A stretch of 64,000 bases of DNA from Hyphomonadaceae bacterium (GCA_016714495.1 JADKDU010000004.1:124001-188000), one strand, 5' to 3'. Positions 43,200 to 52,897 are shown, counted from the stretch's first letter. Notes: generated from the sequence alone by a model not told the origin. A program made the numbers and translations.

Positions 43200-43823
43200 A
43201 TGTCTGAGGCCAACCCGAACGCCGAGCAGCCCATGTCGAACGCGATAACCCCGAAAACGACGTCGCTCTCGGACCTGATCGCCACCTTGCAGTCGGAAGC
43301 GGGTTTGGAAAAGCCCCGTTCCCTTCCTCCCGTACATTTGTGGAACCCGGCCAACTGTGGCGACATCGGCCTGGAGATCCGTCGGGACGGATCCTGGTGG
43401 CAGAACGGGGTGCGATTCAGCAGGGACAAGCTTGTGCGCCTGTTTTCAACGATACTCAGGAAGGATTCCGACGGATACTGGCTGGTCACCCCTCACGAAA
43501 AAGTGGTGGTGAAGGTCGAAGACGCCCCATTCATGGGTGTTCGCGCGGACCGGCATGAATCGGGCGGGCATCAGGTCATAGTCGTCACGACCAATGTGGG
43601 CGATGTCGTGGCGATCGATGCCGACCATCCTCTGCGGGTCGTCACGGATCGCCAAACGGGCGAGCCCTCCACCTATGTTCTGGTCCGTGGGGGACTGGAA
43701 GCCAGGCTGGCCCGCCCGCCTTATTATGAGCTGGTGGGCTGGGCCGAGCCAGACGAAGCCGGCGCGTCGGGCATGAGCGTCGTCTCCTCGGGCGTAAGGT
43801 TCCCGATCGGCCAGGCGGCCTGA
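43200..43823 (+). CDS. DUF1285 family protein
   Basis: From ATG 43200 the protein is 207 residues; ATG 43233 would give 196. The DUF1285 core is visible: HLWNPANCGDIGLEIRRDGS, FSRDKLVRLFSTILRKD, then YWLVTPHEKVVVKVEDAPF. The family is soluble, found in Proteobacteria and uncharacterised. It starts a forward operon with a Nudix hydrolase, DUF6111 protein and cca, all tightly spaced. Confidence 0.85.
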   Translation: MSEANPNAEQPMSNAITPKTTSLSDLIATLQSEAGLEKPRSLPPVHLWNPANCGDIGLEIRRDGSWWQNGVRFSRDKLVRLFSTILRKDSDGYWLVTPHEKVVVKVEDAPFMGVRADRHESGGHQVIVVTTNVGDVVAIDADHPLRVVTDRQTGEPSTYVLVRGGLEARLARPPYYELVGWAEPDEAGASGMSVVSSGVRFPIGQAA

Positions 43824-43828
43824 TCCCC

Positions 43829-44476
43829 ATGGCATTTACCACGAAAGCGGATTTTGAGGCCCGCGCCGCGGCCCGGCTGGCCGCCATCGACGCCGTGTTC
43901 GACCCTCCGCAGCGCACGGACTACGATCTCAACCCGGACTGGCCCGCGCCCATATCAGGCAATTTCCGCAAGGCCGCCGTCCTGATCGGCCTGATCGACC
44001 GGCGCGACGATTATGGCGTCCTGCTCACCCTGCGCCCTGAAACCATGTCCAGCCACGCCGGGCAGGTGGCTTTCCCCGGCGGACGTCTCGAACCAGGCGA
44101 GACCTTGCTCGCAGCCGCGCTCCGCGAAGCTCACGAGGAAGTGGGCGTTGATCCCGCAACCGTGCGCGTGCTGGGGCAAGGCGACACTTACCTCACCGGC
44201 AGCGGATTCGCGATTTCGCCGTTCGTGGGCGTCCTACCGCGCGATTTCGCGCCCGTGCCCCACAGCAGCGAAGTGGCCGATGTCTTCGAAACCCCGTTCA
44301 GCTTCCTAATGAACGCCGCCAATCACGAGCGTCACGAGAAGGAGTTCCGAGGGGCCTTGCGCGCTTACTACGCCATGCCCCACAACGGGCGCTACATCTG
44401 GGGGGCGACCGCCGGAATGTTGAAGTCACTCTACGACCGGCTTTACGGCGCCGGTGACAAGTCCGGCGAAATGTAA
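43829..44476 (+). CDS. Nudix hydrolase of the CoA pyrophosphatase type
   Basis: The 215-residue protein has the CoA-pyrophosphatase extension LRPETMSSHAGQVAFPGGR directly before the Nudix box (GRLEPGET ... REAHEEVGV, around residues 80-102). NudL-like enzymes cleave CoA and acyl-CoAs. It begins five bases after the DUF1285 stop and ends three bases before the next gene. Confidence 0.88.
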   Translation: MAFTTKADFEARAAARLAAIDAVFDPPQRTDYDLNPDWPAPISGNFRKAAVLIGLIDRRDDYGVLLTLRPETMSSHAGQVAFPGGRLEPGETLLAAALREAHEEVGVDPATVRVLGQGDTYLTGSGFAISPFVGVLPRDFAPVPHSSEVADVFETPFSFLMNAANHERHEKEFRGALRAYYAMPHNGRYIWGATAGMLKSLYDRLYGAGDKSGEM

Positions 44477-44479
44477 AAT

Positions 44480-44827
44480 ATGGCCCAGCGCGTTCTCATC
44501 GAGCTTCTTCTTTTCCTGATCCCGTTCGCGGTGTTCCTGGTCTACCGGGCCGCCTCGCGGGACATGAAGATCAAGGACCGCTGGCCGCTCACCCGGCTGG
44601 TGCTCATCGGCGCTGGCATCGCTATCGCCGCGCTCATCATCACGCCCTTGCTCGAGCCGCGCGAAAGCAACAAGTGCTTCGATCCTGTGCGCTATAACGC
44701 AAATGGCCAGATCGTCCCGCCGCGCGAAATCCCCTGTGAGCAGCAGAAACTCCCCGGCAGCGACATCACCCCCACCACGCCGACGCAAACGCCTGTCGCC
44801 CCGCGCGATACCGGCAGCGGTGGCTAA
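44480..44827 (+). CDS. DUF6111 family membrane protein
   Basis: A 115-residue protein with two N-terminal membrane helices (LIELLLFLIPFAVFLVY and LVLIGAGIAIAALII) and a C-terminal proline/threonine-rich periplasmic tail. This matches the small DUF6111 family typically encoded just before cca in alphaproteobacteria. It is probably translationally coupled to cca, whose ATG follows its stop by one base. Confidence 0.75.
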   Translation: MAQRVLIELLLFLIPFAVFLVYRAASRDMKIKDRWPLTRLVLIGAGIAIAALIITPLLEPRESNKCFDPVRYNANGQIVPPREIPCEQQKLPGSDITPTTPTQTPVAPRDTGSGG

Positions 44828-44828
44828 G

Positions 44829-46037
44829 ATGGGCAGGCTGGACCCCCAGCCCTGGATGACGTCTCCCGCAGCGCGACGCGTGATGGATGCGCTCAATGGC
44901 GCGCGTCCGGACTGTGCGCGCTTCGTCGGCGGTTGCGTGCGCAATGCGCTTCTGGGCGAACCCGTCGCCGACGTCGACATCGCCACCCAGCTCGTTCCTG
45001 AACTGGTTCACAAGGTGATGATCGCCGCGAAGATCGCCGTGCATCCGACCGGCATCGAACACGGCACGCTCACCGTCGTCTCCGACCATCATCCCTTCGA
45101 AGTCACGAGCCTCCGTCAGGACGTCGAAACCGATGGCCGTCGCGCCGTCGTCGCCTTCACCGACGACTGGGCGCTCGACGCGCAGCGCCGCGACTTCCGT
45201 ATGAATGCGCTCTACGCCACGCCCGACGGCGAACTCCACGATCCCACCGGCGGGGGCCTCGACGACATCGCCAGCCGCCGCATCATCTTCGTCGGCGATC
45301 CCGAAACCCGCATCCGCGAAGACTATCTCCGCATCCTGCGCTTCTTCCGCTTCCAAGCCTGGTATGGCCGCACAGTGCCTGACGCAGCCGGCCTTGCGGC
45401 CTGTGCAAAACTTCGTGGCGGGCTAGCCGACATCTCCGCGGAACGGATCTGGATGGAAACCGGCAAGCTCCTGGCGGCGCCCCAGCCGCTTGCAGCCCTC
45501 GACGCGATGGAATCGACAGGCGTCCTCGATCAGCTTTTCATCGAAGCGAAAGGCCTCAAGCTTCTGCGCAAGCTCGTCGGCCTCGACATCCGCGAAGGCT
45601 TCGCACCCGATCCGATCGTCCGCTTCCTCGCTCTTTTCTGGAAGGACGCTGCTGCGGTTCACGACGTCGCCAACCGCATGAAGATGTCAAACGACGAACG
45701 CCACCGCCTCAACTGGGCGGTCCAGCACGACGCGCCGCTCTGGGGCGGCATCACCGAACAGGAAGTGCGTACCGCCCTCTATCTCGCGGGCCAGCAGACC
45801 ATTCGCGATCGCCTCATGCTTGAATGGGCCAGCGACGGCTCCGCCGACTGGTCCGACGTTCTCACACTCGTCGACGCCTGGCAGCGCCCCGTCATGCCCG
45901 TCACCGGCGCTGACCTGCTAAAGCGTGGCGTTGCGCAAGGCCCCGAAATTGGCGATGCGCTCCGCAAACTCGAAGCGGCATGGATCGACAGCGACTTCAC
46001 AGCGACGCATGACGAGCTGTTGGCCCAGTTGGCGTAA
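44829..46037 (+). CDS. cca: CCA tRNA nucleotidyltransferase / poly(A) polymerase family
   Basis: ATG 44829 gives 402 residues. The catalytic head is clear: RFVGGCVRNALLGEPVADVD with the nucleotidyltransferase G-G motif and DxD, then RRDFRMNALY. A helical RNA-binding body follows (IREDYLRILRFFRF). It adds or repairs the CCA end of tRNAs. The frame extends upstream to 44703 within the DUF6111 gene, which is not supported. Confidence 0.93.
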   Translation: MGRLDPQPWMTSPAARRVMDALNGARPDCARFVGGCVRNALLGEPVADVDIATQLVPELVHKVMIAAKIAVHPTGIEHGTLTVVSDHHPFEVTSLRQDVETDGRRAVVAFTDDWALDAQRRDFRMNALYATPDGELHDPTGGGLDDIASRRIIFVGDPETRIREDYLRILRFFRFQAWYGRTVPDAAGLAACAKLRGGLADISAERIWMETGKLLAAPQPLAALDAMESTGVLDQLFIEAKGLKLLRKLVGLDIREGFAPDPIVRFLALFWKDAAAVHDVANRMKMSNDERHRLNWAVQHDAPLWGGITEQEVRTALYLAGQQTIRDRLMLEWASDGSADWSDVLTLVDAWQRPVMPVTGADLLKRGVAQGPEIGDALRKLEAAWIDSDFTATHDELLAQLA

Positions 46038-46287
46038 AGCACAAGGGGGCGTGCTCACGAGCCGCGCAAATTCCGCGGAATCCAAAGGTGAACACCTCCT
46101 TGATCCAGACGGCGACAAACCATCGCGGGCGCGCGGGATGATCGCGTTTCTCTTTGAGGACGGGCAGGGCCGCCTTGAAGCGGCTCGCCCAAACCACGCC
46201 GGGCACTCGCGCGCTCCGGCCCTCTATCCGGGCGAGAGCTGAAGCATCCCGCAGACGATTGCGCCCGTGCGAATGCGGGACCGCGCG

Positions 46288-46800
46288 CTAGTTCGCAGCC
46301 ACCACCCACACATTGAGATACGCTGCGAATGTCAGCCAGGCGAGATACGGGTACTGCATCATCGCAGCCAGCTTGCTGTGCCGACCGAACTCGCGGGTCA
46401 TCATGAAGACCAGCACCCACAGCGCCGCGATGTCGATCAGCGCCGGCGTCGCGAGATGGTATTTGAAAAAGAGATAGCTCCAGCCAAGATTGGCCACGAG
46501 CTGCAGGAAATAGAGACCGAGCGCGCTATCGGCTCGTTTCCATGTTCCGCCGGCGCGCCAGACGATGCAGGCGCTGACCGCCATAACGACATAAAGCGTG
46601 GGCCAGACGATGCCGAACACGAAGCCGGGCGGCGTCCCCGGGGCCTTGTTAAGCGCGGCATACCAGGGGTCTGAATCCCCGCCCGAGGCGAGAGCGCCCA
46701 GGGCTGCGACCAGCGCCGTCGCGGCGATGATCGCGATAAAGGCCAGGATGGTGGCCTCGACCGGGCGTTCAGCCGGGATCGTTGGGACGCGTTGGGGCAT
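46288..46800 (-). CDS. tspO: TspO/MBR-family membrane protein
   Basis: The 170-residue protein has five membrane helices and the family landmarks PWYAALNKAPGTPPGFVFG, then WPTLYV, NLGWSYLFF and PYLAWLTFAAYLN. TspO proteins bind porphyrins and affect tetrapyrrole metabolism; hemF lies about 770 bases away on the same strand, which fits. AGGGAG precedes the ATG. The 250 bases between its end and cca contain no recognised gene. Confidence 0.92.
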   Translation of the reverse strand: MPQRVPTIPAERPVEATILAFIAIIAATALVAALGALASGGDSDPWYAALNKAPGTPPGFVFGIVWPTLYVVMAVSACIVWRAGGTWKRADSALGLYFLQLVANLGWSYLFFKYHLATPALIDIAALWVLVFMMTREFGRHSKLAAMMQYPYLAWLTFAAYLNVWVVAAN

Positions 46801-46974
46801 GGTTTCTCCCTGCGCACCCCTCTTCCGGGGGGCGTCAGGACTCAGTTAGGCCCCAGATCACGCCTGTCCAGCGGCAGGGGGCGCCCGCCCCGGCAACTGG
46901 CAGAAGACGCCGCTGAGGCTGATGTGAAGGTCACCGCGGCGACCTGCGGGTCGGCGGGTCTCGGGTATTTGCGA

Positions 46975-47501
46975 CTACCAGGGGCGCAGCGAACTGGTCG
47001 TTGCTTCAAACTGCGATGTGTAGATCGGATAGAGCGACGCCTCGACATAGCAGCCGGCCATGACTACGCGGCGCCGCAAGACGTAGAAGCAATAGCGAGT
47101 GATCGCATCAACGTTATCATCCACCTTGATCTTCATTATTGCTACATGGAAGTACGCGTCGCCAAGCGGCCGGATATCACTAGCAATAAGCGTGATGTCC
47201 TGGGGTTTCAGCGCCAGAAAATCGGCCCAGTCCGCCACTTCGAAAACATGAGCATATTCGGCGTTTACCTCCGGCATCGTCATGTCGGCGATTGCGGCGA
47301 CGTCTTTCACATCGATATCGATATTGCAGTCGCGTCACTGTCGCCCTGTCTCGAAGCGACTATGCCGTCTGCAACGGTGTCAGGCGCACTCCAGCCATCA
47401 GGAAAATTGATCGTGACCCTGTCGCCGTGGTAAACGCCTGCCGTCAGCGCCAGGACCGCCAGGGGCGGCGCGAGAAGCTTTCCGTTCGTTCGTGGCGACA
47501 T
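46975..47501 (-). pseudogene. Secreted hypothetical protein with a one-base frameshift
   Basis: The first frame starts at ATG 47501 with a signal-like start (LLAPPLAVLALTAG) and runs to RQGDSDATAI before a premature stop. The second frame continues NIDIDVKDVAAIADMTMP and ends at 46975. One missing base near 47321-47338 separates them; joined, they give about 175 residues. Both halves have natural composition. No family recognised. This may be a sequencing error. Confidence 0.5.
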
Positions 47502-47569
47502 GCTGACGTGCCCCCCCAGCGCTTCGGCCTGTTCCTGTTAGCGCCGCTGGGCAAGGCGCGCCGCAAGGA

Positions 47570-48475
47570 TCATGGCCACTTCACGACGGGCGGCATGGAC
47601 GACAGAATGCTCGCCACATTACCTCCGGTCTTGAGGCCGAACGTCGTGCCGCGATCGTAGAGCAGGTTGAACTCGACATAGCGGCCGCGGCGCACCAACT
47701 GCTCTTCCCGCTCAGCCGGCGTCCAGCTCTCGACCATCCGGCGGCGGACGATCTCGGGATAAACTTCCGCGAATTGCCTCCCCACGCTTTGCGTGAAGGC
47801 GAAGTCTCCCTCCCAGTCACTGGTCGCGTGGCGATCATAGAAGATGCCGCCGATGCCGCGTGGCTCATCGCGATGGGGCAGGTAGAAGTATTCGTCGCAA
47901 TGCTTTTTGAACGCCTCATAGTCTGCGCCGGGATGTCCCTCACAAGCGGCCCGCATGGCGTCGTGGAAGCGGATCGCGTCGGGAAATTCCTGCTCGCGCT
48001 GATAGGCCAACAGCGGCGTCAGGTCCGCGCCGCCGCCGAACCACGCGTCCGACGTCACCAGCATCCGCGTATTCATGTGCACCGCCGGCACACGCGGCGA
48101 ATGCATGTGCGCGATCAGCGATATCCCGCTGGCCCAGAACTTCCCGTCCGACTTGTCCGCGCCCGGAATGCTTTTGGCGAATTCGGGAGAGAAAGCCCCA
48201 TAGACACACGACACATGCACGCCGACTTTCTCGAACAACCGCCCGCGCATGACGGCCATCGTCCCGCCGCCGAGGTCTTCCGTTCCGTCGCCACGCTTCC
48301 AGGGCGTCTTCTCGAAGCGCCCGGCCGGGCCCTTATAAAGCGGCGGCGAGGCCGCATCTTCCAAAGCCTCGAAGCGGGAGATGATGTCGGCCTGCAGCGT
48401 CTGGAACCAACCGAAAGCGCGCGCCTTGCGTGCTTCAAGCTTCGTGGCGTCGTCGCGGGCGAGGGTCTGTGACAT
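47570..48475 (-). CDS. hemF: Oxygen-dependent coproporphyrinogen-III oxidase
   Basis: The 301-residue enzyme has the HemF hallmarks: GGGTMAVMRGRLFEKVGVH, VHMNTRMLVTSDAWFGGGADL, PHRDEPRGIGGIFYD and the C-terminal YVEFNLLYDRGTTFGLKTGG. It converts coproporphyrinogen III to protoporphyrinogen IX using O2, so aerobic haem synthesis is present, consistent with the bc1 genes downstream. Confidence 0.96.
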   Translation of the reverse strand: MSQTLARDDATKLEARKARAFGWFQTLQADIISRFEALEDAASPPLYKGPAGRFEKTPWKRGDGTEDLGGGTMAVMRGRLFEKVGVHVSCVYGAFSPEFAKSIPGADKSDGKFWASGISLIAHMHSPRVPAVHMNTRMLVTSDAWFGGGADLTPLLAYQREQEFPDAIRFHDAMRAACEGHPGADYEAFKKHCDEYFYLPHRDEPRGIGGIFYDRHATSDWEGDFAFTQSVGRQFAEVYPEIVRRRMVESWTPAEREEQLVRRGRYVEFNLLYDRGTTFGLKTGGNVASILSSMPPVVKWP

Positions 48476-48639
48476 GGCGGCTAGCTAGCCGGCTAGGTCG
48501 GCTTCCCGCAAGCGGGCGCATTTTCGCAGGGCAGGAGAGATAGAAGTAGCTGGTTGCAGATATTTCAGGTGTCTCGCGCCGCCAAAGCTGGCTAGGGTTG
48601 TCACGGAAACGGGTCGGGATTGGCTGGCAGGGGGTGCTG

Positions 48640-48972
48640 ATGACGCGTGGTCTGGCTCTGGCGGCGATCGTGGTTGCGGTTTCGGCCTGTGGCGAAAGCA
48701 AGCCGCCGCAGAGCCCAGAGCATCTCGAACTGGCCAAACTTTGCGTCGATGGCGGCGGCGAGCAGCCCCACTGCGAATGCCAGGCCACCAAAGTCGATGA
48801 ATTGCTGGCGGCCGGCGAGATCAGCCCGCAGATCCAGAGAGCGCTCATTCTTCAGGCGCAGGGCAAGGAAGACGAAGCGGATGCGATCATGCTCTCGCTT
48901 CCCTATGACGAGCGCTTTGAGCATTCGAGCCTGGTCGCCGCCCGGCAGTTGGAATGCGAGACACTCAACTAG
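48640..48972 (+). CDS. Small lipoprotein with Cys-rich motif (copy 1)
   Basis: ATG 48640, shortly after AGGGGGTG, gives 110 residues. The signal ends at the lipobox VAVSAC. The mature part has CVDGGGEQPHCEC near residues 39-51 and a second cysteine near the C-terminus (LECETL). It is similar in size and cysteine spacing to the next gene, so the two are probable tandem paralogs. Function unknown. Confidence 0.6.
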   Translation: MTRGLALAAIVVAVSACGESKPPQSPEHLELAKLCVDGGGEQPHCECQATKVDELLAAGEISPQIQRALILQAQGKEDEADAIMLSLPYDERFEHSSLVAARQLECETLN

Positions 48973-49043
48973 ACGCTTTGTTGAGCGTTGCGCCGCGACC
49001 GTCTAGAAGCGCGGCATAGCAAAGAGACAGGTTGAAGCCCGCG

Positions 49044-49364
49044 ATGGCGCGCCTCGCATTTCTTGGGATCGCTGCGTTTGGGCTGGCTGCCTGCAGCCAG
49101 AACGAGGTCGGCAAGAAGGTGATCACCGAGCAGTGCATCGCCGAAGGCGAGACTGTGGAAGTCTGCGAGTGTTTCGCAAAGGCGTCGGACGAAAAGCTCG
49201 ACAAGGAGCTGTTCGACATCATCGTCCTCGGCGCACAGGGGGAAGACTCCGAAACCGAAAAGATGGTCGAGGAGCTGACACCCGCGCAGAAAGCCAAGCT
49301 TTCCGCCGTAACCCGCGAAGTGGTCACATCCTGCGGCGCCGAAGGCTATCTGGCCGCCGGTTAA
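49044..49364 (+). CDS. Small lipoprotein with Cys-rich motif (copy 2)
   Basis: ATG 49044 gives 106 residues with the lipobox GLAAC and a mature segment containing CIAEGETVEVCECFAKAS, a later VTSC and an acidic helical region. TTG 49032 is an alternative start. Cysteine spacing (C, about 10 residues, CxC, later C) parallels the upstream gene, which supports duplication. It converges with trmL and overlaps its stop by four bases. Confidence 0.6.
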   Translation: MARLAFLGIAAFGLAACSQNEVGKKVITEQCIAEGETVEVCECFAKASDEKLDKELFDIIVLGAQGEDSETEKMVEELTPAQKAKLSAVTREVVTSCGAEGYLAAG

Positions 49365-49822
49365 ACGCCCGTAAGCTGGCCGGTCTGGCGCAAGGCTTCC
49401 CAAAGCGCGATTCCCGCCGACATCGACACGTTGAGCGAGCGGACATTCGGCATGAGGGCAATGCGCACCCGAACATCCGCTGCAGCGTGAACTTCATCGG
49501 GCACTCCAGCAGATTCGCGCCCGAACAGCAGGATATCGTTCGCTTCGAACGCCACTGTCTGAAGTGTCGCAGCACCCCTGGTCGTGAAAAGGATCAGCCG
49601 GCCGGAAGAACGGATTTGCGACTCGCGGAAGGCCGACCATCCGTCATGTCGGACGATTTCGACGTTTTCCCCATAGTCCATGGCGGTCCGACGAAGCGCT
49701 TTATCGGTCAAAGCGAAGCCGCAAGGCTCGATAATGTCGACTGCGACGCCAAGGCACGCCGCTAACCGTAGGCTAGCCCCAAGATTCTGAGGGATATCCG
49801 GTTGATAGAGAGCGAGTCGCAC
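49361..49822 (-). CDS. trmL: tRNA (cytidine(34)-2'-O)-methyltransferase
   Basis: A GTG start at 49822 gives 153 residues beginning with MRLALYQPDIPQNLGA, the normal TrmL start. SPOUT features include PCGFALTDKALRRTAMDY, LFGRESAGVP and MPNVRSLNVSMSAG, which form the trefoil-knot AdoMet site. It methylates the wobble ribose of tRNA-Leu isoacceptors. The longer frame to 50005 crosses the petA start and is not supported. Confidence 0.88.
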   Translation of the reverse strand: MRLALYQPDIPQNLGASLRLAACLGVAVDIIEPCGFALTDKALRRTAMDYGENVEIVRHDGWSAFRESQIRSSGRLILFTTRGAATLQTVAFEANDILLFGRESAGVPDEVHAAADVRVRIALMPNVRSLNVSMSAGIALWEALRQTGQLTGV

Positions 49823-49934
49823 TTTAGACGGGTCCGCTACGCAGGGGGCTTTCTTGCGACACCTCGCCACGTAGGGGGTTCCCTGTGTGGCGGTAATAAG
49901 GCGTCCAACGCTCCGGATAGCATGGGAGACTCGT

Positions 49935-50516
49935 GTGTCGGAACACGGTTCAAAGGCCGCTACAGCAACGGGCGACCATGCCGGCGAAACACGCCGCGAT
50001 TTCATTCACATCGCCGCCGCGACGGTGACCGCTGGCGGTGTTGCTGCGGTGGCATGGCCGTTCATCCAGCAGCTCGCTCCGGCGGCTGACACCCGCGCCC
50101 TCTCGGCCGCGGAAGTCGATGTTTCCAAAGTGCCGCTTGGCAGCGAGATCCGCGTGCTGATCGGCGGTCAGCCGTTCTTCATCCGTCACCGCACGCCGGC
50201 GGAGATAGCTTCGGCCGAAGCCGGCGACACCGCCCAGCTCCGCGATCCGGCCACGGACGATAGCCGTCTGGTCAAAGGCCTGGATGGCAACCTCAACCGC
50301 GCGATCCTCGTGACTTCGGGCACCTGCACGCACCTCGGCTGCGTGCCAGTGGGCCCGGCGCAGGGGTCGGTCGGAGAGTTCGGCGGCTGGTACTGCCCGT
50401 GCCATGGCTCGCACTACGACACATCGGGACGCATTCGTAAGGGACCGGCGCCGAAGAACCTGGCGATCCCGAAATACGAATACACGACCGCCACAATGAT
50501 CAAGATTTCGCTGTAG
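49935..50516 (+). CDS. petA: Ubiquinol-cytochrome c reductase iron-sulfur subunit (Rieske)
   Basis: GTG 49935, six bases after GGGAG, gives 193 residues. An N-terminal segment with RRDF precedes one membrane helix (ATVTAGGVAAVAWPFIQQL). The Rieske cluster motifs are CTHLGC near residue 131 and CPCHGSHYD near 151. It carries electrons from ubiquinol to cytochrome c1. First gene of petABC. Confidence 0.95.
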   Translation: MSEHGSKAATATGDHAGETRRDFIHIAAATVTAGGVAAVAWPFIQQLAPAADTRALSAAEVDVSKVPLGSEIRVLIGGQPFFIRHRTPAEIASAEAGDTAQLRDPATDDSRLVKGLDGNLNRAILVTSGTCTHLGCVPVGPAQGSVGEFGGWYCPCHGSHYDTSGRIRKGPAPKNLAIPKYEYTTATMIKISL

Positions 50517-50532
50517 TAGGGGGAAGGGGCTC

Positions 50533-51972
50533 ATGAGCGGACCATCGACCTACGAACCGAAGACCGGCATCGAGAAATGGCTCGATACGCGTCTTCCCAT
50601 CATCCGCTTTGGCGCGGACCTGATGGATTTCCCGACGCCGAAGAATCTCAACTACTGGTGGACGTTCGGCGGCATCCTCGCGGCCTGCCTCGCAATCCAG
50701 ATCGTCACCGGCATCGTGCTGGCCATGCACTATGTGGCCAACACGCAGATGGCCTTCGCCTCGGTTGAGCGCATCATGCGCGACGTTGATTTCGGCTGGC
50801 TGATCCGGAACATCCACGCCAACGGCGCCTCGATGTTCTTCCTCGCCGTCTACATTCACATGTTCCGCGGCATGTATTACGGCTCATACAAGAACCCGCG
50901 CGAGGTCATCTGGATCCTCGGCGTTGTGATCTACTTCCTGATGATGGCGACGGCGTTTATGGGCTATGTGCTGCCCTGGGGCCAGATGTCCTTCCACGGC
51001 TCGGCCGTCATCACCAACCTGATCGGCGCGATCCCGCTGGTCGGCGAACCCGTCAAGACCTACCTGATGGGTGGTCCGGCGATCGGCGATGCAACGCTCA
51101 ACCGCTTCTTTTCGCTGCACTATCTGCTGCCGTTCGTGATCGCGGGCATCGTCGTCCTGCACATCTGGGCGCTGCACGTGCCGGGCAACAACAACCCGAC
51201 GGGCGTTTCGGTGAAGGACGTCAAGAAGGACACGGTTCCATTCCACCCGTACTACACGGTGAAGGACGGCTTCGCGATCATCGTCTTCCTGATCCTGTTC
51301 GCGCTGTTCGTGTTCTACTTCCCGAACTCGCTTGGCCACGCCGACAACTCGATCGAGGCGAACCCGCTGCAGACCCCGGCGCACATCGTGCCGGAATGGT
51401 ACCTGCTGCCGTTCTACGCGATCCTGCGCGCCATCACGTTCGACATCGGCCCGATCCCGGCCAAGGTGCTTGGCGTGTTCGCGATGTTCGGCTCGATCCT
51501 GATCCTGTTCGTGCTGCCCTGGCTGGATACGTCCAAGGTCCGCTCGATGCGCTACCGTCCGTTCGCGCGCTCGATCTTCGTGGTGTTCGTATTCGCCTCG
51601 GTCGGTCTCGGCTTCTGCGGCGCCAACGATCCGGACAAGCTCGTCTTCAAGACGCAAGCTGACCAGCTCGCGCTGACCTACAACAACACCAACGGCCAGC
51701 CGCAGCGCGAAGTCTTCGACGACTACGCCGCCGCCAAGGCCAAGCTCGAAAGGCTGCCGGCGACGGCGGGTGGGGCGATCGAGGTCCAGGCGGTTGGCTT
51801 CAAGTGGCTGTGGTTGTCCCAGATCCTGGGCGCATATTACTTCCTGTATTTCCTGGTGTTGCTGCCGCTGCTCGGCGTGATCGAGAAGCCGAAGCCCAGG
51901 CCTGCCTCGATTGCCGATAGCGTCCGCAAGAAACACGGTTCGGCGCCTGCCGCCGCTGTGGCTGCGGAATAG
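50533..51972 (+). CDS. petB: Cytochrome b of the bc1 complex
   Basis: The 479-residue membrane protein has the cytochrome b core: MHYVANTQMAFASVE, IHANGASMFFLAVYIHMFRG (haem histidines), GYVLPWGQMSFHGS, then PEWYLLPFYAI (PEWY of the quinol-oxidation site). AAGGGGCTC with a GGGGGAAGG upstream provides a binding site. Length is longer than average because of a C-terminal extension (about residue 430 onward). Confidence 0.96.
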   Translation: MSGPSTYEPKTGIEKWLDTRLPIIRFGADLMDFPTPKNLNYWWTFGGILAACLAIQIVTGIVLAMHYVANTQMAFASVERIMRDVDFGWLIRNIHANGASMFFLAVYIHMFRGMYYGSYKNPREVIWILGVVIYFLMMATAFMGYVLPWGQMSFHGSAVITNLIGAIPLVGEPVKTYLMGGPAIGDATLNRFFSLHYLLPFVIAGIVVLHIWALHVPGNNNPTGVSVKDVKKDTVPFHPYYTVKDGFAIIVFLILFALFVFYFPNSLGHADNSIEANPLQTPAHIVPEWYLLPFYAILRAITFDIGPIPAKVLGVFAMFGSILILFVLPWLDTSKVRSMRYRPFARSIFVVFVFASVGLGFCGANDPDKLVFKTQADQLALTYNNTNGQPQREVFDDYAAAKAKLERLPATAGGAIEVQAVGFKWLWLSQILGAYYFLYFLVLLPLLGVIEKPKPRPASIADSVRKKHGSAPAAAVAAE

Positions 51973-51982
51973 GGAGAGAGAG

Positions 51983-52897
51983 ATGCGTATCGCCAAACTC
52001 GCTCTCGCTGGTCTTGCGGCTCTTGCCGCCGGCGCCATCGCAATTCCGGCCCTTGCCCAGGAGCATGGCGCTGCCGCTGCTGGCGGCGAGGCTGAACACG
52101 CTGCTGCCGGCGGCGAGCACGAGCTGCTCGCGCCCAGGGGCGGCTGGCCGCACGAGGACTATTTCGGCACGTTCGACCAGAACCAGCTTCAGCGCGGCTT
52201 CAAGGTGTTCTCGGAAGTCTGCTCGTCCTGCCATGGCATGAAACTGCTGTCGTTCCGCAACCTCGGCGAACAGGGCGGCCCATTCTACAACGCTGCTTTC
52301 CCCAACCCGAACGACAATCCGGTCGTGAAGGAAATCGCGGCCAAGTACGTCAACCAGATCCCGTCCGTCGACCCGGACTCGGGCGATCCGGTGAAGATGC
52401 CCGCGAAGACGTCTGACCGTATTGTCGGGCCTTACGCCAACGACATCGCTGCGCGCGTCCTGAACGGCGGCGCCCTGCCGCCCGACCTGTCGGTCATCTC
52501 CAAGGCCCGTCACGGCGGCGCGGCGTATGTCTATTCACTGATGATGGGCTACCACACGCCTCCGTCGGGCCTCACAGTTGCGGCTGGCCAGCATTACAAT
52601 GCCTATTTCGCCGGCGACACCGCCGCCAGCTGGTCTGGCGATCCGCGTCTCAAGCCGCCGGGCGGCTTCCTCGCAATGGCCTGGCCGCTTGAAAACGCCA
52701 ATGTTACGTTCGACGATGGCACGCCGACGACGAAAGAGCAGATGGCGCACGACGTCGCTGTCTTCCTCGCCTGGGCTGGCGATCCGAAAGCCGTGGCGCG
52801 CAAGCAGATGGGCGCGGCGGTTATCCCGTTCCTGCTCTTGCTCTCGATCCTCGTCTTCCTGTCCTACAAGGCGCTCTGGCGGAACATCGAACACTAG
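51983..52897 (+). CDS. petC: Cytochrome c1
   Basis: ATG 51983, after GGGAGAGAG, gives 304 residues. A signal peptide ends near ALA (about residue 25). A glycine/alanine-rich stretch precedes the haem-binding CSSCH (Cys 80, Cys 83, His 84), and the C-terminal membrane anchor is PFLLLLSILVFLSYKALW. Methionine ligands are plausible in the MAWPLEN region. It passes electrons to soluble cytochrome c. Confidence 0.95.
   Translation: MRIAKLALAGLAALAAGAIAIPALAQEHGAAAAGGEAEHAAAGGEHELLAPRGGWPHEDYFGTFDQNQLQRGFKVFSEVCSSCHGMKLLSFRNLGEQGGPFYNAAFPNPNDNPVVKEIAAKYVNQIPSVDPDSGDPVKMPAKTSDRIVGPYANDIAARVLNGGALPPDLSVISKARHGGAAYVYSLMMGYHTPPSGLTVAAGQHYNAYFAGDTAASWSGDPRLKPPGGFLAMAWPLENANVTFDDGTPTTKEQMAHDVAVFLAWAGDPKAVARKQMGAAVIPFLLLLSILVFLSYKALWRNIEH

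Noticed and set aside
46038..46287. Reverse frames between cca and tspO (for example 45997-46206) as a decayed gene
   Set aside because: They overlap the cca 3' end, are short and match nothing I recognise.
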